From: Coxiellaceae bacterium
Lineage (GTDB): Bacteria; Pseudomonadota; Gammaproteobacteria; Coxiellales; Coxiellaceae
Assembly (NCBI GenBank): GCA_029210045.1
Contig: JARGNX010000015.1
Location: 1-43,148 of the forward strand
Reading direction: 5' to 3'
DNA length: 43,148 bases
The notes under the pieces are model-generated. The model worked only from the letters and a program-made list of their open reading frames with translations. It did not search any database and was not told the origin of the DNA. Position numbers and translations under genes: made by a program. Below are positions 7,330-15,436 of the stretch, in pieces (the stretch's first letter is position 1; each line of letters starts with the position of its first letter).

Positions 7330-9365
7330 CTTAACGACATGGTTGCAAAATAAGGCTGTAGATCACCTTGTATGCTAGTAAATGTGCCGTAGGCTGTTAA
7401 ATCATTTCCGTTAAATAGCATGCCATACACATATCCATTGGGGTTGGGGTTGAAGGTGTTGTCTATCGCTCCGGTATGTTCATCTAGTCGCAATAAAGTA
7501 TTTTTTCCACCGACATAAATATGACCATCATGTTCAGCTACCGATGCCCATAAAGCACGTTCAACACCGGGTTTAAAAAGTGCATCAGCTAATCCGGTGA
7601 ATCGATTCAGTTTGTGGATGCCATCCCAGAAGTATCCAACAGCATATAAGTTATCACCATCAATCAATATGTTTTTTACCGTTCCCTCTGGTGTGGCTGG
7701 ATTAAAGTTGAGATCCCTTTCGCCAGTAACAACATTGTATTTTTCTAAGCGGTTTTTAAATGTGCCACCTACGTAGAGTGAATCACCGGCAAAGGTCATT
7801 GCCCATACCATATGGTTAAAATGAGGGTGAAAGACGGTATCATATACCATGCCATCTAATTTATAACGGGCCAAACCTTTTGAAAGATACCTGCCCGAAA
7901 TTTTTGAAAAATGGCCGCCCACATATAAATATCCATCGTGTACTTTGAGTCGATTGATATAGCCATTGGGTTGGGGTCTAAAGTTTTTATCGACCTCACC
8001 AGTAAATTTTGATAATTTTGCTAGCTTTCCTGTTTTAATATTATTCGCAGTGGTAAATGTCCCACCTACGTAAACATTATTATCATCAAATGTGACTGTT
8101 TTGACCGAACCATTAAGTGCTGGTTTAAAGAAAGGGTCAACTTTTCCTGTAGTTAAGTCAAATTTAATCAGCCCTTGCTGTCCTTGATTCATGCCGCCGA
8201 CAGTGAAATATCCGCCTGTAAATAATTTACCTTCACTGAGGCTTAGCGTGAGAATATTTCTATTAACGCTTGCCACATACGTGTTATCGATGATTTGTGT
8301 TGATTTGTTAAATCGAGCGACATTCCTGTAGTAACGACTTCCTGGCCAGCCGTTGAACAAGGCTGCAATATAAATGTAGTTGGTATCAAAGGCAAATGCA
8401 GCCGGTCTACCCAGGGTCGTAATTTTAAAAGCGGTATCTTTTTCTCCGCTCACTGCGCTGTAGCGCGCAAGAAAAGGCTTGGAAAGTAAAGGCACATACA
8501 GTTCATTATCATCTATTGCTATCCAATTAGATGAGCCGAGAGGAAGTGCTAAGTTAAAGTTTGCATCAAGAGTTCCGGTCACTTGATCGATTTTCATTAT
8601 GCGTTTGTCGCGGCTGTGCTCTAGGATAAATAGCTTTCCATCTGTAGAAGCTGCTATGCTAGAAACCTGCACGCTACTGCTGTAAAAATTCGTGTCGATC
8701 GAACCATTCTCCAGATTAGCCTTAGCAAAATAAGCATGATTGCGTCCATTAATCTGCGTAAATCGTCCGGCTATAAAGACCCCGTTATTTGTGGCCACCA
8801 TGGAAATGCCTGTGGCTGCTGTGGTATTAGGTTGGGTGGTAATTGAAAAGCCAGGATCCACTTGGCCTGTGGTCGTATCAATCTTAAACACTTGAGAGTG
8901 CGTGGCGACATAAAGGTTATTATCAATGAGCGCCAAATGTGCAACAGGCCCTGATATACGAGGGTTAAAATCAGTGTCGATACTGCCATCCGATATAATA
9001 TGCACCAAGTACTTAATGCCTGTGGCATTAATGTTTGAGAAAGAGCCGCCTACATAAAAACCACCACGGTGATCTGAAATAGAGGATCGTGGCTGCCCAT
9101 TGAAATTAAGTTTGTTGATCGTATTGAGATGGCCATCACTGTGAAAAATGGCTCCGCCACCTAGTTTTTCGTATACGCCGGAGAAATGCCCCGCGACATA
9201 CAGTGCATTATTTGCTGGGTCTTCGGCGACATCTAATACTTCGTTGTCCAGTGACTGATTGCTGGGTATCAAGCTTAATTGTGTTTCAGCGTATACGCTC
9301 ATTGAGCCAATAAATATAAAACTACATACAATAGCTCGACATAAAAGAATCCATTTATTTCTCAT
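7326..9365 (-). CDS. Secreted delta-60 repeat (DUF5122) beta-propeller protein
   Basis: 679 residues. It starts with a signal peptide (hydrophobic core about residues 8-24, cleavage likely after SVYA). The rest consists of about 12 repeats of 45-55 residues, each ending in a variant of TGxxDxxFNPxxNGxV followed by a 'dgdxlYVgGxF' strand, for example near TGKVDPFFKPALNG, TGEVDKNFRPQPNG and TGAIDNTFNPNPNG. This is the delta-60/DUF5122 repeat that folds as a beta-propeller. No enzymatic domain or membrane anchor follows, so it is probably an exported binding or scaffold protein. AGGA is 7 nt before the ATG. The 3' end overlaps the previous gene by 4 bp. Confidence 0.85.
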   Translation of the reverse strand: MRNKWILLCRAIVCSFIFIGSMSVYAETQLSLIPSNQSLDNEVLDVAEDPANNALYVAGHFSGVYEKLGGGAIFHSDGHLNTINKLNFNGQPRSSISDHRGGFYVGGSFSNINATGIKYLVHIISDGSIDTDFNPRISGPVAHLALIDNNLYVATHSQVFKIDTTTGQVDPGFSITTQPNTTAATGISMVATNNGVFIAGRFTQINGRNHAYFAKANLENGSIDTNFYSSSVQVSSIAASTDGKLFILEHSRDKRIMKIDQVTGTLDANFNLALPLGSSNWIAIDDNELYVPLLSKPFLARYSAVSGEKDTAFKITTLGRPAAFAFDTNYIYIAALFNGWPGSRYYRNVARFNKSTQIIDNTYVASVNRNILTLSLSEGKLFTGGYFTVGGMNQGQQGLIKFDLTTGKVDPFFKPALNGSVKTVTFDDNNVYVGGTFTTANNIKTGKLAKLSKFTGEVDKNFRPQPNGYINRLKVHDGYLYVGGHFSKISGRYLSKGLARYKLDGMVYDTVFHPHFNHMVWAMTFAGDSLYVGGTFKNRLEKYNVVTGERDLNFNPATPEGTVKNILIDGDNLYAVGYFWDGIHKLNRFTGLADALFKPGVERALWASVAEHDGHIYVGGKNTLLRLDEHTGAIDNTFNPNPNGYVYGMLFNGNDLTAYGTFTSIQGDLQPYFATMSLS

Positions 9366-9514
9366 ACTGACTTCCTATTCGGTTTGGGTTGGCTGTGTAT
9401 GGCAAGCATACTTCAGGTCAATAGCGAAATATAACATATGAGAATATATATTTGCAGTATATTTCTTTAGGTTGGCATTAGAGGTGCGAGTTCAAGTGGG
9501 GCGTATGGTGGTAT

Positions 9515-10087
9515 TTAGGCCACTTGACGAATTTTCTCAACTCTATGTTGGATATAAAACACTGAAGCGCGATAGGCTTGATCGCTATGGAAGGCGTTGC
9601 GTGGAATGATGATGCATGGAGCGCGGGAAGGGCGAGGTATGCGTTCTGCGGCGCAGTATAAATAAATCCCGCTGTTTAGTTTTACGATGGCATGCAGTTT
9701 AGTCCAGTTCATGCATTGTCGACCATTCTCTGTTTTATAATCTATTCCATGATCGTCATATCGCAGTGTGACCTTCGATGCGCTGTGCAGCATAAGTCGA
9801 CGATAATGCTTTTGAACCTTACGGAATATAAAGTAGCTAATGAGTGTGGCGCTGATAGCAAAGATCATCATATGTACAATTACGCTTATTTGGCTCATAG
9901 GTATATGTGCCAGGCTGTTTGGCAGGTGCTCTCGGCGGATGCCGTAACCAAAGTGGTATGATAGAAGAATAATTAGACTGAATGCCAGTACAGCAGCAAT
10001 ATTTAAGCCAAGCCGATTGCGTATATGTACAATTGCGCGCGCAAAAGCTGCTCGATCATTTTTTGTGATTTCGTAATCTAACCGCAT
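9515..10087 (-). CDS. YcxB-like membrane protein
   Basis: 190 residues. Two transmembrane helices (about 28-48 and 70-90) separate a short N-terminal region from a C-terminal cytosolic domain. That domain has the YcxB-like pattern: a TLRYDDHGIDY strand, an NWTKLHAIVKLNSGIYLY strand pair, and IIPRNAF near the end. The role of the family is unknown. It is transcribed alone, divergently from hppD across a 187-bp gap. Confidence 0.75.
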   Translation of the reverse strand: MRLDYEITKNDRAAFARAIVHIRNRLGLNIAAVLAFSLIILLSYHFGYGIRREHLPNSLAHIPMSQISVIVHMMIFAISATLISYFIFRKVQKHYRRLMLHSASKVTLRYDDHGIDYKTENGRQCMNWTKLHAIVKLNSGIYLYCAAERIPRPSRAPCIIIPRNAFHSDQAYRASVFYIQHRVEKIRQVA

Positions 10088-10171
10088 ACCTGTTCCAACA
10101 TACTCTCATTTCTGCACAACAGTATATGTGATGACCCTTAAAACAATCTTAAAACGATATGAAATACTTGC

Positions 10172-10208
10172 TCAATGAAGCATTGATAGGGTTGATGATT
10201 GAGATCAT
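10172..10208. promoter_or_regulatory. Two small palindromes upstream of hppD (candidate operators)
   Basis: TCAATG-AAG-CATTGA (10172-10186) and ATGAT-TGAG-ATCAT (10195-10208) lie 65-100 nt before hppD, in the gap shared with the divergent YcxB-like gene. They could be binding sites for a dimeric regulator of tyrosine catabolism. No known consensus (for example TyrR) is matched and no good -35/-10 pair was found beside them. Confidence 0.3.
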
Positions 10209-10274
10209 GTATTTTCTAGCAGTCATAGATGAAATTTGCTATGTTGTTGGCACAAAAAAATAAGGAGAAGTTCG

Positions 10275-11381
10275 ATGATTCCCACCAAGGAGAATACAAC
10301 ATTTGAAAATCCAGCAGGTACTGATGGATTTGAATTCCTAGAGTTTATAGCTGACACCCCTAATGAGCTGCACAAATTATTTACTGATATGGGTTTTGTT
10401 AAAACAGGGCAGCATAAATCTCAACCAGTTGAGTTGTGGCAACAAGGGGATATTAATTTTGTAATTAATAGTAATCCTAATGGTTTTGCTAAGCAGTTTT
10501 ATCAACAGCACGGGCCATCAGTTCCAGGCATGGCGTTTCGTGTTAAAGATTTAGAGGTGGCTTATCAGCATTGTTTATCTAAAGGTGCGAAGCCGTATGC
10601 AGGCATGGATAGCGATTGGACAGATGATCAAGTAAGAATCATTCATGGCATTGGCGGTAATTTATTATATTTAGTGGATAAATATGCCGACGATAACATT
10701 TATAACAGTTTATTTGATATGGATGCTGATGCCGTAGCAAAAGCTAAGTCCAATGCAAAATTAACCTATGTGGATCATGTGACTCATAATGTGTTTAAGG
10801 GTGATATGGATGATTGGGCTCAATTTTACGTAGATTTGTTTAGCTTTTATCAAATTCGTTACTTTGACATTCATGGTAAGTTTACCGGTTTACACAGTCG
10901 CGCATTAACCAGTCCTTGTAAAAAAATCAGCATTCCTATTAATGAGCCAACGGATCAGCAATCACAGATCCAAGAGTATTTAGATATCTATAAAGGCGAA
11001 GGCATACAGCATATTGCTTTAGGCACTGATGATATTTATCAATCGGTTGAAGATTTGCAAAATATAGGTATGAAGTTTTTGGATACACCAATAACCTATT
11101 ACCGTATGATTGATGAGCGCTTGCCTGGTCATGGTGAGCCATTAGACCGTATGAAAAAAGACCGTGTATTGATTGATGGTTCGACAAAAAATGGCGTTGA
11201 AACCTTATTGCAAATTTTTACTGAAACTGTGATCGGACCGGTGTTTTTTGAAATCATACAACGCAAGGGCGATGAAGGATTTGGTGAGGGTAACTTCCAG
11301 GCACTGTTTGATTCGATGGAATTGGATCAGATTGAGCGCGGTGTTGTAACTCCAACCCATGAAGAGCAGGAGTCAACATGA
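10275..11381 (+). CDS. hppD: 4-Hydroxyphenylpyruvate dioxygenase (legiolysin-like)
   Basis: 368 residues. It converts 4-hydroxyphenylpyruvate plus O2 to homogentisate, the second step of tyrosine catabolism, using Fe(II). The two vicinal-oxygen-chelate halves are visible. The three iron ligands are His168 (YVDHVTHNV), His246 (QHIALGTDDI) and Glu326 (FFEIIQRKG), and the C-terminal GFGEGNFQALF motif is intact. The start is the ATG at 10275, which has AAGGAG 7 nt upstream; an in-frame TTG 39 nt earlier has no support. It is first in an operon, sharing an ATGA overlap with fahA. In Legionella this enzyme (Lly) underlies brown pyomelanin, but here a full downstream pathway is present. Confidence 0.95.
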   Translation: MIPTKENTTFENPAGTDGFEFLEFIADTPNELHKLFTDMGFVKTGQHKSQPVELWQQGDINFVINSNPNGFAKQFYQQHGPSVPGMAFRVKDLEVAYQHCLSKGAKPYAGMDSDWTDDQVRIIHGIGGNLLYLVDKYADDNIYNSLFDMDADAVAKAKSNAKLTYVDHVTHNVFKGDMDDWAQFYVDLFSFYQIRYFDIHGKFTGLHSRALTSPCKKISIPINEPTDQQSQIQEYLDIYKGEGIQHIALGTDDIYQSVEDLQNIGMKFLDTPITYYRMIDERLPGHGEPLDRMKKDRVLIDGSTKNGVETLLQIFTETVIGPVFFEIIQRKGDEGFGEGNFQALFDSMELDQIERGVVTPTHEEQEST

Positions 11382-12385
11382 AACTTGCAACTTTAAAAAC
11401 AAAATCGCGCGATGGCCAGCTGATTATTGTTAGTCATGACAATCAAATGGCTGTCAGTGCGCATGATATTGCATTGACCATGCAACAAGCTTTGGATAAT
11501 TGGCAGGAGTCTGAGCCGCTATTAGTAAAAAAATATGCGGCTTTAAATAATGGTGATTGTGATGATGCATTTGCTTTTGATCAAACGCAATGCCATTCGC
11601 CATTGCCGCGTGCATATCAATGGGCTGATGGTAGTGCTTATGTGAACCACGTTGAATTGGTGCGAAAAGCTCGCGGTGCTGAGATGCCAGAAAACTTTTG
11701 GCATGATCCGTTAATGTATCAGGGCGGTAGTGATAACTTTATTGCGCCGAATGATCCGATACAAATTGCGGATACAGCCTGGGGTATCGATTTTGAAGCC
11801 GAAATTGCAGTAATTACACGTGATGTGCCAATGGGCGTGAGTGCTGAAGATGCGGATGACTATATAAGCCTGGTCATGCTAGTTAATGATGTGTCTTTGC
11901 GTGGTTTGATTCCTAATGAACTAAGTAAAGGCTTTGGCTTCTTTCAAAGTAAGCCATCGAGTGCTTTTTCGCCGCTGGCTGTTACGGCTAATGAGCTGGG
12001 TAGTGCTTGGAAAGACAGTAAGCTGCACTTACCGCTTTGCTCAACGTTGAACGGAGAGTTATTTGGGCAACCTAATGCGGGAGTTGATATGACCTTTAAC
12101 TTTGCGCAATTGATTGCTCATGCGGCCAAGTCTCGACCTTTATGTGCGGGAACTATTATTGGTTCTGGTACCATATCAAATACAGACCGATCGAGTGGCT
12201 CTTCGTGCTTAGCTGAAAAGCGCACATTGGAAAAAATTGCCGATGGTGAACCGAAAACACCATTTATGCAGTTCGGTGACAGTATTCGCATTGAAATGTT
12301 TGATGCTGATGGCAAGTCAATTTTTGGTACTATTGATCAAACGGTTGAGCAATATGTTCCAGCAAAAGCGAAGGCATCTGTATGA
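11378..12385 (+). CDS. fahA: Fumarylacetoacetate hydrolase family protein
   Basis: 335 residues. It hydrolyses fumarylacetoacetate to fumarate and acetoacetate, the last step of the homogentisate pathway. The N-terminal ~80 residues form the small domain. The catalytic FAH domain follows, with YVNHVELVRKARG, the acidic metal-binding GIDFEAEIAVI segment, LVNDVSLR, and the GTIIGSGTISN loop near the C-terminus. GGAG lies 5-6 nt before the ATG, which overlaps the hppD stop (ATGA), so the two are translationally coupled. The maiA start overlaps its end in the same way. This is the bacterial FAH-family form rather than the 420-residue animal-type enzyme. Confidence 0.93.
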   Translation: MKLATLKTKSRDGQLIIVSHDNQMAVSAHDIALTMQQALDNWQESEPLLVKKYAALNNGDCDDAFAFDQTQCHSPLPRAYQWADGSAYVNHVELVRKARGAEMPENFWHDPLMYQGGSDNFIAPNDPIQIADTAWGIDFEAEIAVITRDVPMGVSAEDADDYISLVMLVNDVSLRGLIPNELSKGFGFFQSKPSSAFSPLAVTANELGSAWKDSKLHLPLCSTLNGELFGQPNAGVDMTFNFAQLIAHAAKSRPLCAGTIIGSGTISNTDRSSGSSCLAEKRTLEKIADGEPKTPFMQFGDSIRIEMFDADGKSIFGTIDQTVEQYVPAKAKASV

Positions 12386-13014
12386 TGAAGCTATATGATT
12401 ACTTTCGTTCTACGGCGAGTTATCGTGTGCGCATTGCTTTAAATATTAAGCAACAAGCTTATGAGACAGTTGAAGTGCATTTGGTTAAGGACGGTGGTGA
12501 GCAACATGGAGAAGCTTACCGCCGTTTGAATCCGCAAGGGCGCGTGCCAGCCTTGCAAGATGGTGATGTGGTATTAACGCAATCGATGGCAATCTTGGAG
12601 TATTTGGAATCTAAGTATCCTGAGCCGACTTTATTGCCGGGGGATTTAGTGCAGCAAGCTCAGTTGCGAGCCGTTGCTGATATAGTTGCTTGTGATATCC
12701 ACCCATTAAATAATTTAGCTGTATTGCAATACTTGGTGAAGGATTTGCAGTGTGATGATGAACAAAAGCTTGCTTGGTATCATCACTGGTTGCGATTAGG
12801 CTTCGATGCCATAGAAAAAATGCTTACAAGCAAAGGAGCATATTGCTTTGGTGATCAAGTCAGCTTGGCTGATATTTGTTTGATTCCACAAGTGTATAAT
12901 GCACAACGGTTCGATTTTGATATGCAACCGTACCCTAGAATCCGTGAGATTAACCAAGCGTGTTTGGAGTTACCGGTGTTTGCTAACGCGGCACCTCAAA
13001 CAGCTGGGAAGTGA
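12382..13014 (+). CDS. maiA: Maleylacetoacetate isomerase (zeta-class GST)
   Basis: 210 residues. Glutathione-dependent isomerisation of maleylacetoacetate to fumarylacetoacetate, between HmgA and FahA. The zeta-class N-terminal signature STASYRVRIALN is present (active-site Ser region), followed by the thioredoxin-like domain with NPQGRVPAL and the ESxAI-type QSMAILEYLE motif. The helical C-terminal domain has ADICLIPQVYNA. The first of two adjacent ATGs (12382) has AAGG 7 nt upstream and overlaps the fahA stop. Confidence 0.95.
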   Translation: MMKLYDYFRSTASYRVRIALNIKQQAYETVEVHLVKDGGEQHGEAYRRLNPQGRVPALQDGDVVLTQSMAILEYLESKYPEPTLLPGDLVQQAQLRAVADIVACDIHPLNNLAVLQYLVKDLQCDDEQKLAWYHHWLRLGFDAIEKMLTSKGAYCFGDQVSLADICLIPQVYNAQRFDFDMQPYPRIREINQACLELPVFANAAPQTAGK

Positions 13015-13036
13015 GTAGAAAAGGAGGAGGCATGCC

Positions 13037-13192
13037 ATGATGGCATTATTGTTTTTGTTGGATACGGTGGCTATTGCTTTGGCATGGTGTGGCCAGCGAC
13101 GGATTGCGTTGTGGGTGTTTTTTTTCAGTTTGATTTTTTCGTCTGTGTGGTTCGCGCATCATATTACTTCGCATTTGCAACTGAATTTATAA
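13037..13192 (+). CDS. Small DUF5993-like membrane protein
   Basis: 51 residues from the ATG at 13037, preceded by a strong AGGAGGAGG site. Two hydrophobic helices flank a basic loop (WCGQRRIALW) and are followed by a SSVWFAHHIT segment. This resembles the short DUF5993 family, which is often encoded immediately before dsbB-type genes, exactly as here (12 bp upstream of dsbB). The function is unknown; it may assist DsbB in the membrane. The family name is from recall; the gene itself is well supported by its ribosome-binding site and context. Confidence 0.72.
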   Translation: MMALLFLLDTVAIALAWCGQRRIALWVFFFSLIFSSVWFAHHITSHLQLNL

Positions 13193-13204
13193 AGGAAAAG
13201 TTTC

Positions 13205-13792
13205 ATGGAAGAGTCTACACGGATCGGCTTCTACAAGGCATACAATATAATTGAATTACTGCTGGTGCTGTTAGTGCTGTGCTTGGCAGTTGGTTTTCAA
13301 TTTATTTTGCGTGAGCTTCCTTGTCCTTTGTGTTTGTTGCAGCGCCTGGGTTTGTTGGGTGTGGCTTTTGCATTGATTTTAAATTTACGCTATGGACCGA
13401 AGCCTATCCACTATGGCTTGTCATTATTGGCTGCATTATTCAGTGCGTTTGTCGCCTTGAGGCAAATTGCATTACATATTGTTCCTGGATCAGGCAGTTA
13501 CGGGTCACAATTTTTGGGCTTTCATCTTTATACGTGGTCGTTTATTGCGTCGATGGCTGTTGTTCTTTTTAATGCCGTGGTGTTGTGTATCAATCAGCAA
13601 TATTTTTTAAGCCGCCATTTATTTGAAACTAAATGGCGAGGCTTGACCCATTTATTGTTTGCGGTTGTGCTTTGCTTTAGTTTCTTTTTATGCGTAACGG
13701 TATTTTTAGAGTGCGGCATTCGTCAATGCCCAGAAAACCCAACACATTATATATATGCAAAGCAAGATCCAACTACGCGTTCATTGTGGTGA
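13205..13792 (+). CDS. dsbB: Disulfide bond formation protein B family
   Basis: 195 residues, an inner-membrane quinone reductase that re-oxidises a DsbA-type thiol oxidase. Four hydrophobic helices in the main domain plus one more near the C-terminus. The redox motif CPLC (Cys40, Cys43) is followed by LLQRLG at the start of helix 2, the usual DsbB position. The periplasmic loop (VPGSGSYGSQFLGFHLYTW) lacks the second Cys pair of classical DsbB. This is typical of the shorter DsbB2/DsbI-like relatives; two further Cys occur near the C-terminus (ECGIRQCPEN) and could substitute. AAGGA lies 8 nt before the ATG. It is last in the hppD operon, and a palindrome (13798-13820) separates it from the convergent gene. 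Confidence 0.88.
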   Translation: MEESTRIGFYKAYNIIELLLVLLVLCLAVGFQFILRELPCPLCLLQRLGLLGVAFALILNLRYGPKPIHYGLSLLAALFSAFVALRQIALHIVPGSGSYGSQFLGFHLYTWSFIASMAVVLFNAVVLCINQQYFLSRHLFETKWRGLTHLLFAVVLCFSFFLCVTVFLECGIRQCPENPTHYIYAKQDPTTRSLW

Positions 13793-13813
13793 TTTCAGGT
13801 TTTAGGTATACCT

Positions 13814-14302
13814 TTAAACCGAATGTAACTGCAATGTATAAACGCCTATTGGATATTGATAGTTGCTGATGGGTGTGATGCTGATAAATCCAGAGCCTGC
13901 GTACTTTCCATATGCACGACATGTGGATTGTTTAGCGTTCTTAATTGAAATATTTAGTGTTGAATTGGTGTGGAATTTCGACCACAAAGCTGTCGTTGGT
14001 TCAGTTTGACCGCAACTGCCAATGATTATTTGAAATGGAAAATATTTAGCTTCAGCAGGCTTGTTAAAGCTAGCAGTTAATTGAATAGGCGCACCAACAG
14101 TATTATAAAGCCAACGGTTTTGATCATACACGTAACCTTGCGCCGGAGTAGTGCCGGTTGGGTAGACTTTGACCTGACTGCCAGAGACCAGTTGATAACT
14201 AGCTATGTGGCCAGGTGTCGTGACGTTGATTCTAATTTGAGGTCCAGCTGCGTATGCAGCAACGCATAATGTTGAAAGTATGAGTGTGGATAATGATCGC
14301 AT
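13814..14302 (-). CDS. Small secreted hypothetical protein
   Basis: 162 residues. A clear signal peptide (LSTLILSTLCVAAYA, cleavage likely after AYA) precedes a beta-rich domain of ~140 residues with two Cys (IIGSCGQTE and KQSTCRAYG) that could form a disulfide. I recognise no family. AAAGGA is 7 nt before the ATG. It follows hisC on the same strand after 36 nt that contain two small AT-rich hairpins (14312-14324 and 14325-14345), so it may be partly separated from the hmgA-hisC transcript. Confidence 0.72.
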   Translation of the reverse strand: MRSLSTLILSTLCVAAYAAGPQIRINVTTPGHIASYQLVSGSQVKVYPTGTTPAQGYVYDQNRWLYNTVGAPIQLTASFNKPAEAKYFPFQIIIGSCGQTEPTTALWSKFHTNSTLNISIKNAKQSTCRAYGKYAGSGFISITPISNYQYPIGVYTLQLHSV

Positions 14303-14338
14303 GTTGATTTCCTTTATAGTAAAGTTTATAGATGATGA

Positions 14339-15427
14339 CTATAAAATTTTTGTTAGTTCGTGAATAAAGATTTCATTTTCTTGCATAGTACCCACAGAAA
14401 TACGTAAATAGTCAGACATTTTGTAGGGGGTTAGTGGTCTAACAACCACGCCTTTCTCTTGTAACTGACGTGCGATTTCATTGGCTTTTTGCCCAAGTTT
14501 TATAGCGATAAAGTTTGCTGACTTATCGAGATATTTAATGCCTAGTTTATCAAATTGCTCGGTTAAATATTGTAATCCGGCATCATTGTTTGCCACGGTT
14601 TTCTCAATATGGGTTTGATCGTCAATCGCAGCAGTGGCAGCAACCAGGCTTAAGCTCGGCAGATTGAAAGGCTTACGTGCGCGGTTCATCTGATCAGCTA
14701 GCTTGGCAGAGCTTAAGCTGTAACCAAAACGCATGCCGGACAACCCGTAAGCTTTTGAAAACGTATGTAACACGATTAAATTAGGGTAATCATTAACGCA
14801 ATGCGCCATTGATTCGTAATCAGGCATGGTCATATAGTCGACGTAAGCTTCATCAATTACCACAGCAACGTGCTGGGGTACGCGTTCAATAAAATGCTTT
14901 AATGTGTCGGCTTTAATCCATGTGCCGGTAGGGTTGTTTGGATTTGCAAGAAAGATGGCGCGAGTATCATCTGTGATCGCTGCCAATATCGCATCTAGGT
15001 CTTGATGAAAATCATTATCCTTCACAAATACTGGTGTGGCGTGATTGGCTGTGCCTAACACATAATATAATCCAAAGGCATGTTCGGTAATGATGAATTC
15101 GCCGACTGGATTAATAAAGCTATAAAATATCATTTCAATTAACTCTGAAGAGCCAACACCGAAAATGACTTGTTCGCTTGTCACATCCCATTTGTCAGCA
15201 ACTTTTTGACGTAACTCGGGTGATTCATCATCAGGATAACGGTGAATGTGTTGCACAGCATCAATGATTGCTTGTTGCACTTTTGGGCTAGGACCTAGTG
15301 GATTTTCATTGCTGGCGAGCTTAGTGACTTTGTCGACTTTGTGCTCGCGCATGATTTGTTCTTCGGTTTTACCGGGAACATAAGGAGTTAAGCTGCTGAT
15401 AGCAGGGTTGTGGTGTATCTTGCTCAT
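14339..15427 (-). CDS. hisC: HisC-type aminotransferase (histidinol-phosphate/aromatic)
   Basis: 362 residues, a PLP-dependent fold-type I aminotransferase of the HisC family. Visible motifs are ASNENPLGPS, HRYPDD, ANPNNPTGT, VIDEAYVDY and HTFSKAYGLSGMRFGY, with PLP Lys225. Family members transaminate histidinol phosphate, and several also act on tyrosine and phenylalanine. Here there is no other his gene and the gene sits 9 nt behind hmgA (AGGA overlaps the hmgA stop). I therefore infer that it may supply 4-hydroxyphenylpyruvate from tyrosine to HppD. The substrate cannot be settled from sequence. Confidence 0.9.
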   Translation of the reverse strand: MSKIHHNPAISSLTPYVPGKTEEQIMREHKVDKVTKLASNENPLGPSPKVQQAIIDAVQHIHRYPDDESPELRQKVADKWDVTSEQVIFGVGSSELIEMIFYSFINPVGEFIITEHAFGLYYVLGTANHATPVFVKDNDFHQDLDAILAAITDDTRAIFLANPNNPTGTWIKADTLKHFIERVPQHVAVVIDEAYVDYMTMPDYESMAHCVNDYPNLIVLHTFSKAYGLSGMRFGYSLSSAKLADQMNRARKPFNLPSLSLVAATAAIDDQTHIEKTVANNDAGLQYLTEQFDKLGIKYLDKSANFIAIKLGQKANEIARQLQEKGVVVRPLTPYKMSDYLRISVGTMQENEIFIHELTKIL

Positions 15428-15436
15428 AATGTATTC

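Noticed and set aside
9692..9961. 89-residue plus-strand frame opposite the YcxB-like gene
   Set aside because: Antisense to a recognisable membrane-protein family member, no ribosome-binding site, no motif.
10236..10274. Extended TTG start for hppD
   Set aside because: The ATG at 10275 has a good AAGGAG site and the family-like N-terminus; the extra 13 residues are Cys/Trp/Lys-rich noise.
13798..13820. Palindrome GGTTTTAGG-TATA-CCTTTAAACC as a bidirectional terminator between dsbB and the convergent gene
   Set aside because: The stem has a mismatch, lacks a U-run on either side and overlaps the stop codon of the minus-strand gene; possible but not supported enough to list.
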